Below, in pieces: positions 43,459-52,200 of a DNA stretch of 52,748 bases. How positions within the stretch are numbered: position 1 is the stretch's first letter; every line of letters starts with the position of its first letter. This DNA is from CAYNYF01 sp964401385. GTDB taxonomy: Bacteria; Planctomycetota; Phycisphaerae; SM23-33. The translations under genes were made by a program, and so were the position numbers. Below the pieces are notes generated by a model, which was not told the DNA's origin, did not search any database, and worked only from the letters and a program-made list of their open reading frames with translations. The stretch covers positions 1 to 52,748 of the forward strand of contig CAYNYF010000022.1 in assembly GCA_964401385.1 (NCBI GenBank). Reading direction: 5' to 3'.

Positions 43459-44535
43459 ATGTCGCGCGCTCGCTTGTGTCTGATTGCGTTGGTCGCCTCT
43501 CTGCTTCCGGCCGTTCCGGCCCGGGCGATCGTCATCCAGTTCGACTACTCCTACGACACCAACAACTTCTTCGGGAGCAACCCCGAGGCGGTCGCCGCCC
43601 TCAACGCCGGCGCCGCGTTCTTCACCGGCTTCACCGACGAGCTGGCGGCCGTCGTGCCCGGCGGGTTCAACGAGTGGACGGCCGAGTTCGCTCACCCCGG
43701 CACCGGCTTCCTGGCGTCGATCTATAACCTGGTGCTGCCGGCGGACACGCTGATCGTCTACGTCGGCGGAAGGGTGCTGCCCGGCACGTCGCTGGCCTTC
43801 GGCGGCCCCGGCGGCTATTCCGCCTCCGGCACGCAGGGGTGGCTGGACACGGTGCAGTATCGCGGGCAGGCGCCCGCGCCCGCCGACTTCGGGCCGTGGG
43901 GCGGATCCATCGCCTTCGACAGCGACCGGACGTGGCACTTCGGCCTCCAGAGCCCCCCGCCCGGAGACGAGAGCGACTTCCTTTCCGTGGCGATTCACGA
44001 GATGGGTCACGTGCTGGGCTTCGGCACGGCCGGCTCGTGGTTCGACAATATCATCGGCGCCTACTTCACCGGCCCGGTGGCCACGACCGTGCACGGCGGC
44101 AACGTTCCGCTGGAGGACCCGGCCCACTGGCAGGACTTCACGATGAGCACCGTCCAGGGGCTCCCGCAGGAGGCGGCCATGACGTCGCACCTGCTGGCGG
44201 GCAGCCGCAAGCTCTTCACCGTCCTGGACTACGCCGGCACGGCCGACATCGGCTGGGAGTATCCGCCGCCCGGCGACGCCACCGCCGACGGCACCGTCGA
44301 CGGGGCCGATTACACCATCTGGGCGGATCACTACGCGGTTACCGGCCTGCCGCCGGCCTCGCGGGGCGGCTGGCTCTTCGGGAACTTCAACGAAGACGAG
44401 CGCGTCGACGGCGGCGACTACACCATCTGGGCCGACAACTATAACCCCGGCGGGGCGGCCGCCGTTCCCGAACCGGCGATCCTGGCGCTACTTCTGCCCG
44501 CCGCGGCGGGGCTGATCCGTCGGCGGCCCTCGTAG
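43459..44535 (+). CDS. Secreted zinc metalloprotease-like protein with dockerin repeats and PEP-CTERM tail
   Basis: 358 residues. The ATG at 43459 has GGAG 9 bases upstream; a TACAAT box lies at 43408. Signal peptide 1-23 (LPAVPARA). Zinc site AIHEMGHVLGFG at residues 178-189, an HExxHxxG motif without the third His, as in a PEP-CTERM metalloprotease group. Residues about 273-330 hold two dockerin-type calcium loops (GDATADGTVDGADYTIW, GNFNEDERVDGGDYTIW). The C-terminus is a PEP-CTERM sorting signal (VPEP, a hydrophobic helix, RRR). It is an extracellular surface protein, probably a protease. Confidence 0.8.
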   Translation: MSRARLCLIALVASLLPAVPARAIVIQFDYSYDTNNFFGSNPEAVAALNAGAAFFTGFTDELAAVVPGGFNEWTAEFAHPGTGFLASIYNLVLPADTLIVYVGGRVLPGTSLAFGGPGGYSASGTQGWLDTVQYRGQAPAPADFGPWGGSIAFDSDRTWHFGLQSPPPGDESDFLSVAIHEMGHVLGFGTAGSWFDNIIGAYFTGPVATTVHGGNVPLEDPAHWQDFTMSTVQGLPQEAAMTSHLLAGSRKLFTVLDYAGTADIGWEYPPPGDATADGTVDGADYTIWADHYAVTGLPPASRGGWLFGNFNEDERVDGGDYTIWADNYNPGGAAAVPEPAILALLLPAAAGLIRRRPS

Positions 44536-44587
44536 GCCGGCCGGCGGTGTGGCAATCGAGGGGGGCAGGGGGTATCTTCTGAGTTCC

Positions 44588-45721
44588 ATGTTCGAATTCA
44601 CCATCGAGCAAGCCCGCGGCAAGGCGCGGACGGGGCGGCTGCGCACGGGCCACGGCGACGTGAAGACGCCCGCGTTCATGCCCTGCGGCACGTTCGGGGC
44701 CGTCCGCGGCGTCACGCCGGATCAGCTCCGCGCGGCCGGCGTGCAGATGCTGCTGGCCAACACGTATCACCTGATGCTCCGTCCGGGCGCCGAGACCATC
44801 GCCGAGCTGGGCGGGCTGCATGAGTTCATGGCCTGGGCCGGGCCCATCCTCACCGACAGCGGCGGGTATCAGGTCTTCTCGCTGGCGGACATGCGGAAGG
44901 TCGGCGACGACGGCGTCGTCTTCCAATCCCACGTCGACGGGGCGACCGTGGAGCTGACGCCCGAGCGCTGCATCGACGTCCAAGCCGCCCTCGGCGCCGA
45001 CATCATCATGCAACTGGACGAGTGCTCCCCGGCCGGCGCGGGCGCAGACGAGCTGGCCGCGGCCGTGGCACGCTCGGCCGCGTGGGCCGACCGATGCAAG
45101 CAACGATGGGAGCGGCTCGGCCAGACGGCCCGCCAGGCCCTCTTCGGCATTCAGCAGGGCGGAACCGACCCGGAGCTGCGCCGGCGCAGCGCCGCCGCCA
45201 TCGCCGAGCTGGACCTGCCCGGCTACGCCGTCGGCGGGCTCTCGGTCGGCGAGAGCCGCGAGTGCATGGTGGCCGTGCTCGACCACGTCGACGAGCAGCT
45301 CCCGCGCGAAAAGCCCCGGTACCTCAGGGGCGTGGGCGAGCCGCGGGACATCCTCGCGGCCGTGCTGCGCGGGGTGGACATGTTCGACTGCGTGCTGCCG
45401 ACGCGGAACGCCCGGAACGCCCAGGCGTTCACCTGGTCGGGGCGGCTGCGGCTCCGCAACGCCACCTTCGCCCGCGACGGCCGCCCGATCGAGCCGGGCT
45501 GTGCGTGCCAGGCCTGCCGGAGCTTCTCGCGGGCGGCGCTGCGGCACTACTTCATGGCCGAGGAGATGCTCGGCCCGGTGCTGACGACGATCCACAACCT
45601 GGCGTTCTTCGCCCGCTTCATGTCGGCCGTGCGCGAGGCGATCGCCCTCGGCGAGCTGGAGCGGCGCGCCGAGCAGTGGCTGGCGGGGATGTACCCGGCC
45701 GCTGCGCCCGGGCGGGGCTGA
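44588..45721 (+). CDS. tgt: Queuine tRNA-ribosyltransferase (Tgt)
   Basis: 377 residues, normal length. It exchanges G34 of Tyr, His, Asn and Asp tRNAs for preQ1. Motifs: TPAFMPCGTFGAVRGV, LLANTYHLMLRPG, LTDSGGYQVFSL with the first Asp, GIQQGGTDPELRRRSA, VGGLSVGES, MFDCVLPTRNARNAQAF with the second Asp, and the zinc site with CACQACRSFSR and a later His. The ATG at 44588 is chosen because the family's start MFEFTIEQARGKA begins there. It precedes yajC and secD, the classic tgt-yajC-secDF order. Confidence 0.95.
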   Translation: MFEFTIEQARGKARTGRLRTGHGDVKTPAFMPCGTFGAVRGVTPDQLRAAGVQMLLANTYHLMLRPGAETIAELGGLHEFMAWAGPILTDSGGYQVFSLADMRKVGDDGVVFQSHVDGATVELTPERCIDVQAALGADIIMQLDECSPAGAGADELAAAVARSAAWADRCKQRWERLGQTARQALFGIQQGGTDPELRRRSAAAIAELDLPGYAVGGLSVGESRECMVAVLDHVDEQLPREKPRYLRGVGEPRDILAAVLRGVDMFDCVLPTRNARNAQAFTWSGRLRLRNATFARDGRPIEPGCACQACRSFSRAALRHYFMAEEMLGPVLTTIHNLAFFARFMSAVREAIALGELERRAEQWLAGMYPAAAPGRG

Positions 45722-45737
45722 CCGCCGAGCATGGGTG

Positions 45738-45766
45738 TTGACCTGCGGACCGCCCGCGGCGACAAT
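45738..45766 (+). promoter_or_regulatory. Predicted promoter of yajC
   Basis: TTGACC (45738-45743), 17 bases, GACAAT (45761-45766), 57 bases before the yajC ATG. Confidence 0.45.
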
Positions 45767-45822
45767 GGCGGCCCTGTGCTATGGGAAGGAAAGCAGGAAC
45801 ATTACCCGAAAGGATTTCGCTC

Positions 45823-46380
45823 ATGCGAAAGAGCAAGCTTCTGTATATCGCAGTGATTCTGGCCGTGGCGATGGCCACGGCCGGCGTGGCCCGGGCTCAG
45901 GGCGACGCGGCCGAGGTCGAGAAGAAGGGCGGCACGCAAACGCCGGGCGCGCCCCCCGAGGTCAAGAAGGACACCACCGGCGCCGAGAAAGCCACCGACC
46001 AGGGCCAAGCCGCCGAGCAGGAAGGGGATAAGGGCAAGGGCGGCGGGGGCGGCATCTTCGGCAACATGTGGCTGCTGTGGCTGATGCTCGGCGGATTCTT
46101 CCTGCTGTATATCTGGATGGGACGAGGCAAGAAGAAGCAGCAACGGCAGCGGCAGCAGATGCTGTCCGACCTGAAGAAAGGCGACAAGGTCACCAGCATC
46201 GGCGGGATCGTCGGCACGGTCATGGAGGTCCGCGAGGACGAGATCATGGTCAAGGTGGACGAGTCGGCCAACGTGCGGATGCGCTTCGCCAAGTGGGCGG
46301 TTCGGGGCGTGGGGGACGTCGCCAAGGCGGAAAACCCCGCCCAGGCCGCCAGACAGCAGCAGCAATCCCAAAGCAAATGA
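45823..46380 (+). CDS. yajC: Sec accessory protein YajC with an N-terminal signal peptide
   Basis: 185 residues from the ATG at 45823 (AAAGGA upstream). Normal YajC is about 100 residues; here a signal peptide (LYIAVILAVAMATAGVARAQ) and a charged linker of about 55 residues precede the classical part: membrane helix WLLWLMLGGFFLLYIWM, basic RGKKKQQRQRQQMLSDLKKG, and GDKVTSIGGIVGTVMEV. The linker (KDTTGAEKATDQGQAAEQEG) would be periplasmic. It belongs to the SecDF-YajC complex that helps protein export. The stop overlaps the next gene's ATG (ATGA). Confidence 0.9.
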   Translation: MRKSKLLYIAVILAVAMATAGVARAQGDAAEVEKKGGTQTPGAPPEVKKDTTGAEKATDQGQAAEQEGDKGKGGGGGIFGNMWLLWLMLGGFFLLYIWMGRGKKKQQRQRQQMLSDLKKGDKVTSIGGIVGTVMEVREDEIMVKVDESANVRMRFAKWAVRGVGDVAKAENPAQAARQQQQSQSK

Positions 46381-48638
46381 AACGGCGTCGACAGGCAGCG
46401 GCGGCGATCGCGCTGCTGGCGGGACTCTGGGGTCTGCAGGCGGGGCAGCCGGGCGAGCGGCAGGCGCAAACCGCCCCCGCCCTCGAGGAAACTGACCCCA
46501 GCCGCTGGCCGCGCTGGGACCGGGAGCCCTTCAAAGCTCGTCCGGCGATGGACATGCCCCCGAAGCGTCCGCGTCCGGACCCGATAGGCCCGCTCATCCT
46601 CACAGAGCAGGTCCGTCCCGCCCGCCGGCGGGCGGGGGATCTGCCGCCCGCCAAAGATCGTCCCGGCATCGACCGCCCGCCGGAAGTGGAGACTCTCACC
46701 TTCGAGATCGAAACGGACGGCCAGGACCGCGAACTGGTCGGTCAGGTCATCGAGCGGCTGAAGGACCGGATCGACCCCAAGGGGCTGTACGCACTGGAGT
46801 GGCGGCCGATCGGCAAGAGGCGCTTTGAGGTGCGGATGCCGCTGGGCACGGACGCCGCCCGCAGGGCCAAGCAGGAGTACCTGCGCGCCTTTCAGGAGCT
46901 TCAGGACGACAACATCCAGCGCAGCCAGATGCGGCGGGTGGCGACGCTCACGGGAGCCGCCCGCGCCGCCGAGATCGAGCGCATCGCCGGGGGCGACGCC
47001 GCGCGCAAGGAGGCCCTGGCCAAGGTGGCGCGCACCAGCGAGGCCATGGCGACGGCCCGGGCGGCGTGGGAGAAGGCCAAGGCGGACCCGAACGCCACGC
47101 TCCAGGCGGTCAACGAAGCCGAGAAGGTCTACCTGGACGCCCTCGACGTATACACGCGGGCCGTCGAGAACGCCCTGGCCGGCAACCTCGACACCGAGAA
47201 ATTCGGGGACACGCTCAGGCTGTACGTCTCTGCCCGCGAGGCCGGCGCCATCGGCATGGCCGAGCGCGACGAGCGCCAAAAGGCATTCGACCAGCGGCTG
47301 GAGCAGCTTCGCGGGCGGTACCCCGCCCGGCGGGCGAAGATCGACCGCGTGGTATCGGCCTACACCGACTGGGCGGAGAAGCGGATCGGCCTGGACGACC
47401 CGGCCGACCTGAAGCGGCTGGTGGCGAAGGTGGGGGTGCTGGAGTTCCGCATCGCCGCGACGCTCCCGAACAGCGCCCGCGAGCCGAAGCTGACCGAGCC
47501 GCTGTACCTCTACTACCAGAATCAGTTGACCGAGCAGGGGCCCATGTTCGGGCGGAGCCGCAACGAGCCGTACCAGTGGTTCGAACTCCGCGCCAAGAGC
47601 GAGAAGCTCTCCACCGACACCGTCATCGGCAAGTACGCCAACAAGCGGTACATGCTGCTCTGCAACGAGTCCGAGCTGGTGATGCTGCACGAGACGGGCA
47701 GGCGCTCGTGGAAGCTGCAAGCGACGGCGGGCCTGGATAGGGAAGCCCGACCGACCGTGCAGTTCACCCTCGATGATCGCGGCGCCAAGCTCATGGGCAC
47801 CCTGACCGGGGGCAACATAGGCAAGCTGATGGCCGTCCTGCTGGACGACCAGGTCTACTCGGCCCCGAACATCAAGGAGGCCATCTACGGCAACGGCATC
47901 ATCGAGGGCGACTTCACCCAGCAGCAGGTGGGCGAGATCGTCCAGCTCCTCAACGCCGGCGCGCTGCCGGCGAGGATTCGCCCGATACCCGGGCGGCACG
48001 CGGCAGGCAGCGGGCGGGTCCGCCGCACGAGCATCCGCTTCAAGCTTCGTACCTCCGGGCGAGCGCCGTCGCTGGACGTCGAGCTGAATCCCGCGGACAA
48101 GGGCCTCACCCACATCTCCTTCAAGCTGGCCGAGGGGGTCAGCCCGGAGCTGCGGGATCAGTTCCTGGATTTCATCGGCGGCGCTATGTTCCTGATCGAG
48201 GACGTGCAGCCGCCGCTAACGGAGGCGGAATTGGCGGACCGGATCGCCGCAATGCGCTGGCAGCCGGACTTCGCCGAGCGCAGGTACAACGACACGGCCG
48301 TAGTCGGCCTGACGCCCAGCGGCGAAGGCGAAGGCTTCGTTTCGCTGGCCGTGCTGGTTCGGAATCCCTACGTCGATCACGCCGGGCAGGCCGAAGCCTG
48401 GAGGCGTTTCGCGGCCGACGAGCTGAACCTGCTGACGGAGGCCCTCGGCCGCGAGGAGTGGCTGGAGCCGGTAAAGCCCGGCCGTCCCGTTGCGACGGAC
48501 GCCGGCAAGTCGTCGTCCCCGGCCGAGCATTGGTATCTCTTGCTGCTGCCGGTTGTGCTGGGCGGGGGGATTTTGGTATACCTATGGGTCCGCAGAGGCC
48601 GAAGAAGAGTAGCGGAGCAACCGCAGGAAGGCGAATGA
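46377..48638 (+). CDS. SecD/SecF periplasmic-domain protein without the membrane channel
   Basis: 753 residues. A signal peptide (about 1-22), then a Pro/Arg-rich linker to about residue 105. Residues about 105-530 match the SecD periplasmic P1 domain of the fused SecDF downstream (KDRIDPKGLYALEWRPIGKR, the long helical insertion, VGVLEFRIAA, KLMAVLLDDQVYSAP). Residues about 575-690 match the SecF periplasmic domain (GLTHISFKLAEGVSPELR, PPLTEAELADRIAAMR). A single membrane helix (HWYLLLLPVVLGGGILVYLW) ends it. The 12-helix channel is absent. It overlaps yajC by 4 bases. A periplasmic partner or regulator of SecDF is inferred. Confidence 0.8.
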   Translation: MKRRRQAAAAIALLAGLWGLQAGQPGERQAQTAPALEETDPSRWPRWDREPFKARPAMDMPPKRPRPDPIGPLILTEQVRPARRRAGDLPPAKDRPGIDRPPEVETLTFEIETDGQDRELVGQVIERLKDRIDPKGLYALEWRPIGKRRFEVRMPLGTDAARRAKQEYLRAFQELQDDNIQRSQMRRVATLTGAARAAEIERIAGGDAARKEALAKVARTSEAMATARAAWEKAKADPNATLQAVNEAEKVYLDALDVYTRAVENALAGNLDTEKFGDTLRLYVSAREAGAIGMAERDERQKAFDQRLEQLRGRYPARRAKIDRVVSAYTDWAEKRIGLDDPADLKRLVAKVGVLEFRIAATLPNSAREPKLTEPLYLYYQNQLTEQGPMFGRSRNEPYQWFELRAKSEKLSTDTVIGKYANKRYMLLCNESELVMLHETGRRSWKLQATAGLDREARPTVQFTLDDRGAKLMGTLTGGNIGKLMAVLLDDQVYSAPNIKEAIYGNGIIEGDFTQQQVGEIVQLLNAGALPARIRPIPGRHAAGSGRVRRTSIRFKLRTSGRAPSLDVELNPADKGLTHISFKLAEGVSPELRDQFLDFIGGAMFLIEDVQPPLTEAELADRIAAMRWQPDFAERRYNDTAVVGLTPSGEGEGFVSLAVLVRNPYVDHAGQAEAWRRFAADELNLLTEALGREEWLEPVKPGRPVATDAGKSSSPAEHWYLLLLPVVLGGGILVYLWVRRGRRRVAEQPQEGE
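46938..47930 (+). repeat. 993-bp tract identical to 49750-50742
   Basis: By eye, every base from 46938 to 47930 matches 49750-50742 at an offset of 2812. The flanks diverge at once: two differences just upstream (46917 and 46937) and about 15 percent before that, and unrelated sequence after 47931. This is the shape of gene conversion between two paralogues. Confidence 0.85.
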
Positions 48639-49150
48639 GGCACCGGGCAATATCACTCATGCTGATCGGTCTTCTGCTGGGCGGCTGGCCGGCCCGCCCG
48701 GTGCTGGCAGGCTGCGCGCTGCGGGTGCGGGTCCAGGCCGGCTCCGAGAAGCCGGGCGAGCGGCTGGGAGAGCTGTGCGCCCGGATGCGCAGCAACGGCC
48801 TGGCGGTGCGGGTACTTCAGATCGGTCGGTCGAGCTGGGTGGAGATCGCCGGCGGGGCAGGATGCGACCTGGGCGAGGCGCTGCGGCAGCTCCGGCGTGC
48901 GGCGAAGGCGGCCGGTCTGGCCGTCGAGCTGGCCCCGGACGTCGAGCAGGTCCCGCAGGCTCTCTCGTCCGCCCCGGCCGAGGGCGTCCCGGCCAGGCCG
49001 ACCTTCCCCCAGGCGGCGCCGGCCGAGATGCGGTGCCAGCCGAATCAAGTCTCGCCGGCCGTCGGGTTCGTCGCCCAAGCCGCCGCCGTGACCAAACTGC
49101 CGGGCATCGCCACACCGTCCGCGCGGGCAATCCGCGCGCCGCCGGCGTAG
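48635..49150 (+). CDS. Small secreted protein in the sec cluster, function unknown
   Basis: 171 residues from the ATG at 48635, overlapping the previous stop (ATGA). Signal peptide (LMLIGLLLGGWPARPVLA-G). The mature part has an alpha/beta domain (LRVRVQAGSEKPGERLGELC, LAVRVLQIGRSSWVEIAGG, GEALRQLRRAAKAAGLAV) followed by an unstructured Pro/Ala-rich tail. Four Cys (GCALR, ELCARM, AGCDLG, RCQPN) could form disulfides. No family was recognised. It sits between two SecD-type genes and may be co-expressed with them. Confidence 0.6.
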   Translation: MRHRAISLMLIGLLLGGWPARPVLAGCALRVRVQAGSEKPGERLGELCARMRSNGLAVRVLQIGRSSWVEIAGGAGCDLGEALRQLRRAAKAAGLAVELAPDVEQVPQALSSAPAEGVPARPTFPQAAPAEMRCQPNQVSPAVGFVAQAAAVTKLPGIATPSARAIRAPPA

Positions 49151-49245
49151 CCGCGCCCCCGTCGTCGCCAGCGCCCGGCCGTGGCCGCCGCTGCGTCAGT
49201 GTGAATCCCCTGATTCCGGATTTTGTGAATACGTCGAGGTAGATC

Positions 49246-52200
49246 ATGCAGCCGAAACATCTTGGCTGGAAATTCGCGTTTGTGGGCCTGCTGGTGCTGA
49301 TGTGCCTGTACTCCGTCTGGGCCAAGGAGCTCAGACAGGGCATCGACCTGAAGGGCGGGCACATCCTGACCTTCCAGATCCAAACCGCTAAGCGGCAGGA
49401 AGAGGATCTGAAGAAGGAGATCCAGCAGCTTGAAGCACAACGCGACGCCACCACGCAGCCGGCGGAGACCGAGCGACTCAGCAAGCGCCTGGAAGCCCTC
49501 CACAAAGAGGTCGAGCAGTTGGCGCGGGCCGGCCAGGACATGGGCCTGGTCGAGCGCGTGATCGCCAGGCTGAAGGACCGGATCGACCCCAACGGCCTGT
49601 ACGCCCTGGAGTGGCGGCCGGTGGGCCAGAGCCGCTTCGAGGTGCGGATGCCGCTGGGCACCGACGCCGCCCGCACCGCCAAGCAGGAGTACCTGCGCGC
49701 CTTTCAGGAGCTTCAGGACGACAACATTCAGCGCAGCCAGATGCGGCGAGTGGCGACGCTCACGGGAGCCGCCCGCGCCGCCGAGATCGAGCGCATCGCC
49801 GGGGGCGACGCCGCGCGCAAGGAGGCCCTGGCCAAGGTGGCGCGCACCAGCGAGGCCATGGCGACGGCCCGGGCGGCGTGGGAGAAGGCCAAGGCGGACC
49901 CGAACGCCACGCTCCAGGCGGTCAACGAAGCCGAGAAGGTCTACCTGGACGCCCTCGACGTATACACGCGGGCCGTCGAGAACGCCCTGGCCGGCAACCT
50001 CGACACCGAGAAATTCGGGGACACGCTCAGGCTGTACGTCTCTGCCCGCGAGGCCGGCGCCATCGGCATGGCCGAGCGCGACGAGCGCCAAAAGGCATTC
50101 GACCAGCGGCTGGAGCAGCTTCGCGGGCGGTACCCCGCCCGGCGGGCGAAGATCGACCGCGTGGTATCGGCCTACACCGACTGGGCGGAGAAGCGGATCG
50201 GCCTGGACGACCCGGCCGACCTGAAGCGGCTGGTGGCGAAGGTGGGGGTGCTGGAGTTCCGCATCGCCGCGACGCTCCCGAACAGCGCCCGCGAGCCGAA
50301 GCTGACCGAGCCGCTGTACCTCTACTACCAGAATCAGTTGACCGAGCAGGGGCCCATGTTCGGGCGGAGCCGCAACGAGCCGTACCAGTGGTTCGAACTC
50401 CGCGCCAAGAGCGAGAAGCTCTCCACCGACACCGTCATCGGCAAGTACGCCAACAAGCGGTACATGCTGCTCTGCAACGAGTCCGAGCTGGTGATGCTGC
50501 ACGAGACGGGCAGGCGCTCGTGGAAGCTGCAAGCGACGGCGGGCCTGGATAGGGAAGCCCGACCGACCGTGCAGTTCACCCTCGATGATCGCGGCGCCAA
50601 GCTCATGGGCACCCTGACCGGGGGCAACATAGGCAAGCTGATGGCCGTCCTGCTGGACGACCAGGTCTACTCGGCCCCGAACATCAAGGAGGCCATCTAC
50701 GGCAACGGCATCATCGAGGGCGACTTCACCCAGCAGCAGGTGGCCGAGATGGTCCAGGTGCTCAACGCCGGCGCCCTGGAAGGTCAGGTCAACGAGAACC
50801 CGATCAGCGAAAAGACCATCGCCCCCAGCATCGGCGCCGACAACCGCCAGGCGGGCATCCGGGCGGCCATCTGGGGCCTGATCGGCGTGGCCGTGTTCAT
50901 GATAGCCTACTACCTCGCCGCCGGGGCGATCGCCAACGTCGCCTTGCTGCTGAACCTGGTGTTGGTGCTGGGGGCGATGAGCTTCATCGAGGCGGTCTTC
51001 ACGCTGCCGGGAATCGCCGGGGTGATCCTGACCATCGGCATGGCGGTCGACGCCAACGTGCTCATCTTCGAGCGCCTGCGGGAAGAGCAGGCCAAGACGC
51101 AGTCGATGCGGATGGCCATCCGCAACGCCTACTCCAACGCCGCCAGCGCCATCCTCGACGGCAACGTCACCACGCTGCTGACGTGCGTGATCCTGGGCTG
51201 GGTGGGCACGGAGGAGGTTCGTGGGTTCGCCATCACGCTGGGCCTGGGGGTGATGTTCAGCCTGTTCACCGCCCTGATCGTGACCCGGTGGATCTTCCAG
51301 TTGCTGCTGGGGACCGGCCTGATCAAGGGCCGCGTCCGCATGCTATCCATTATCGGCACCCCGAAGGTCAACTGGATGGCCAAGCGGCGCGTGTTCTGGA
51401 TGGTGTCGATCACGCTGGTGGCAGTGGGCATCGCCGCCCTCTCCTGGCAGCGGAACGACATCCTGGGCCTGGAGTTCAGCTCCGGCACCCAGGCGACCTT
51501 CACCTTCAAGCGCGGCGAGAAGATCCCCGGCCCGGACGGCCAGAAGGCCCTGCCCCAGCGCAGCGGGATCGAGCAGGCCATTCGCGACAAGGCCGACGAG
51601 CTGGCGGCCGAGGCCCGCGCCAAGGCCACCGGGCCCCAGGCGGCCGAGCACGCCGCCGCCGCTGAAGCGCTGAGGAAGCTCGCCCTGACGGCGAAGGTGG
51701 AGACGGTGTTGGACGTCGACAAGGCCCAGGACTGGCTGACCGGCTTCGACGCCAACTCCGACCGCGCCATCGACGGGAACGAGTGGCGAGCCGGGAAGCT
51801 CCCACCCGAGCTGTTCTCGTCCGCCGACGCCGACGGCAACGGCAGGCTGGACCGGACCGAGCTGGCCGACCGCCTGCCCGAACGCCAGTATCAGGTCTCC
51901 ACCACCGTCGCCGACCTGAAGCTGCTGCGGAAGGTCGTTTCCGAGGCCTTTGGGACGGCCCTGGACATGCCCGGCGAGGTGACCTTCGCCCTCCAGACGG
52001 CCGGAGCGGTGCCGGGGCTGAACACCACCCTGGATGAAAAGAACAAGGGCCTCACCCACATCTCCACCAGCCTGGCCGAAGGCGTCAGCCCGGAACTCCA
52101 GGGCAAGTTCCTCAATTTCGTCGGCGGCGCGGTGTTCGTCATTCACGACATTTCTCCGCCCCTGGCGGAGGCCGAGCTGGCCAGCCGCATCAGCACCATG

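Noticed and set aside
45897..48113. Minus-strand 738-codon frame opposite yajC and the SecD-like gene
   Set aside because: Antisense shadow; the plus-strand products have clear Sec motifs.
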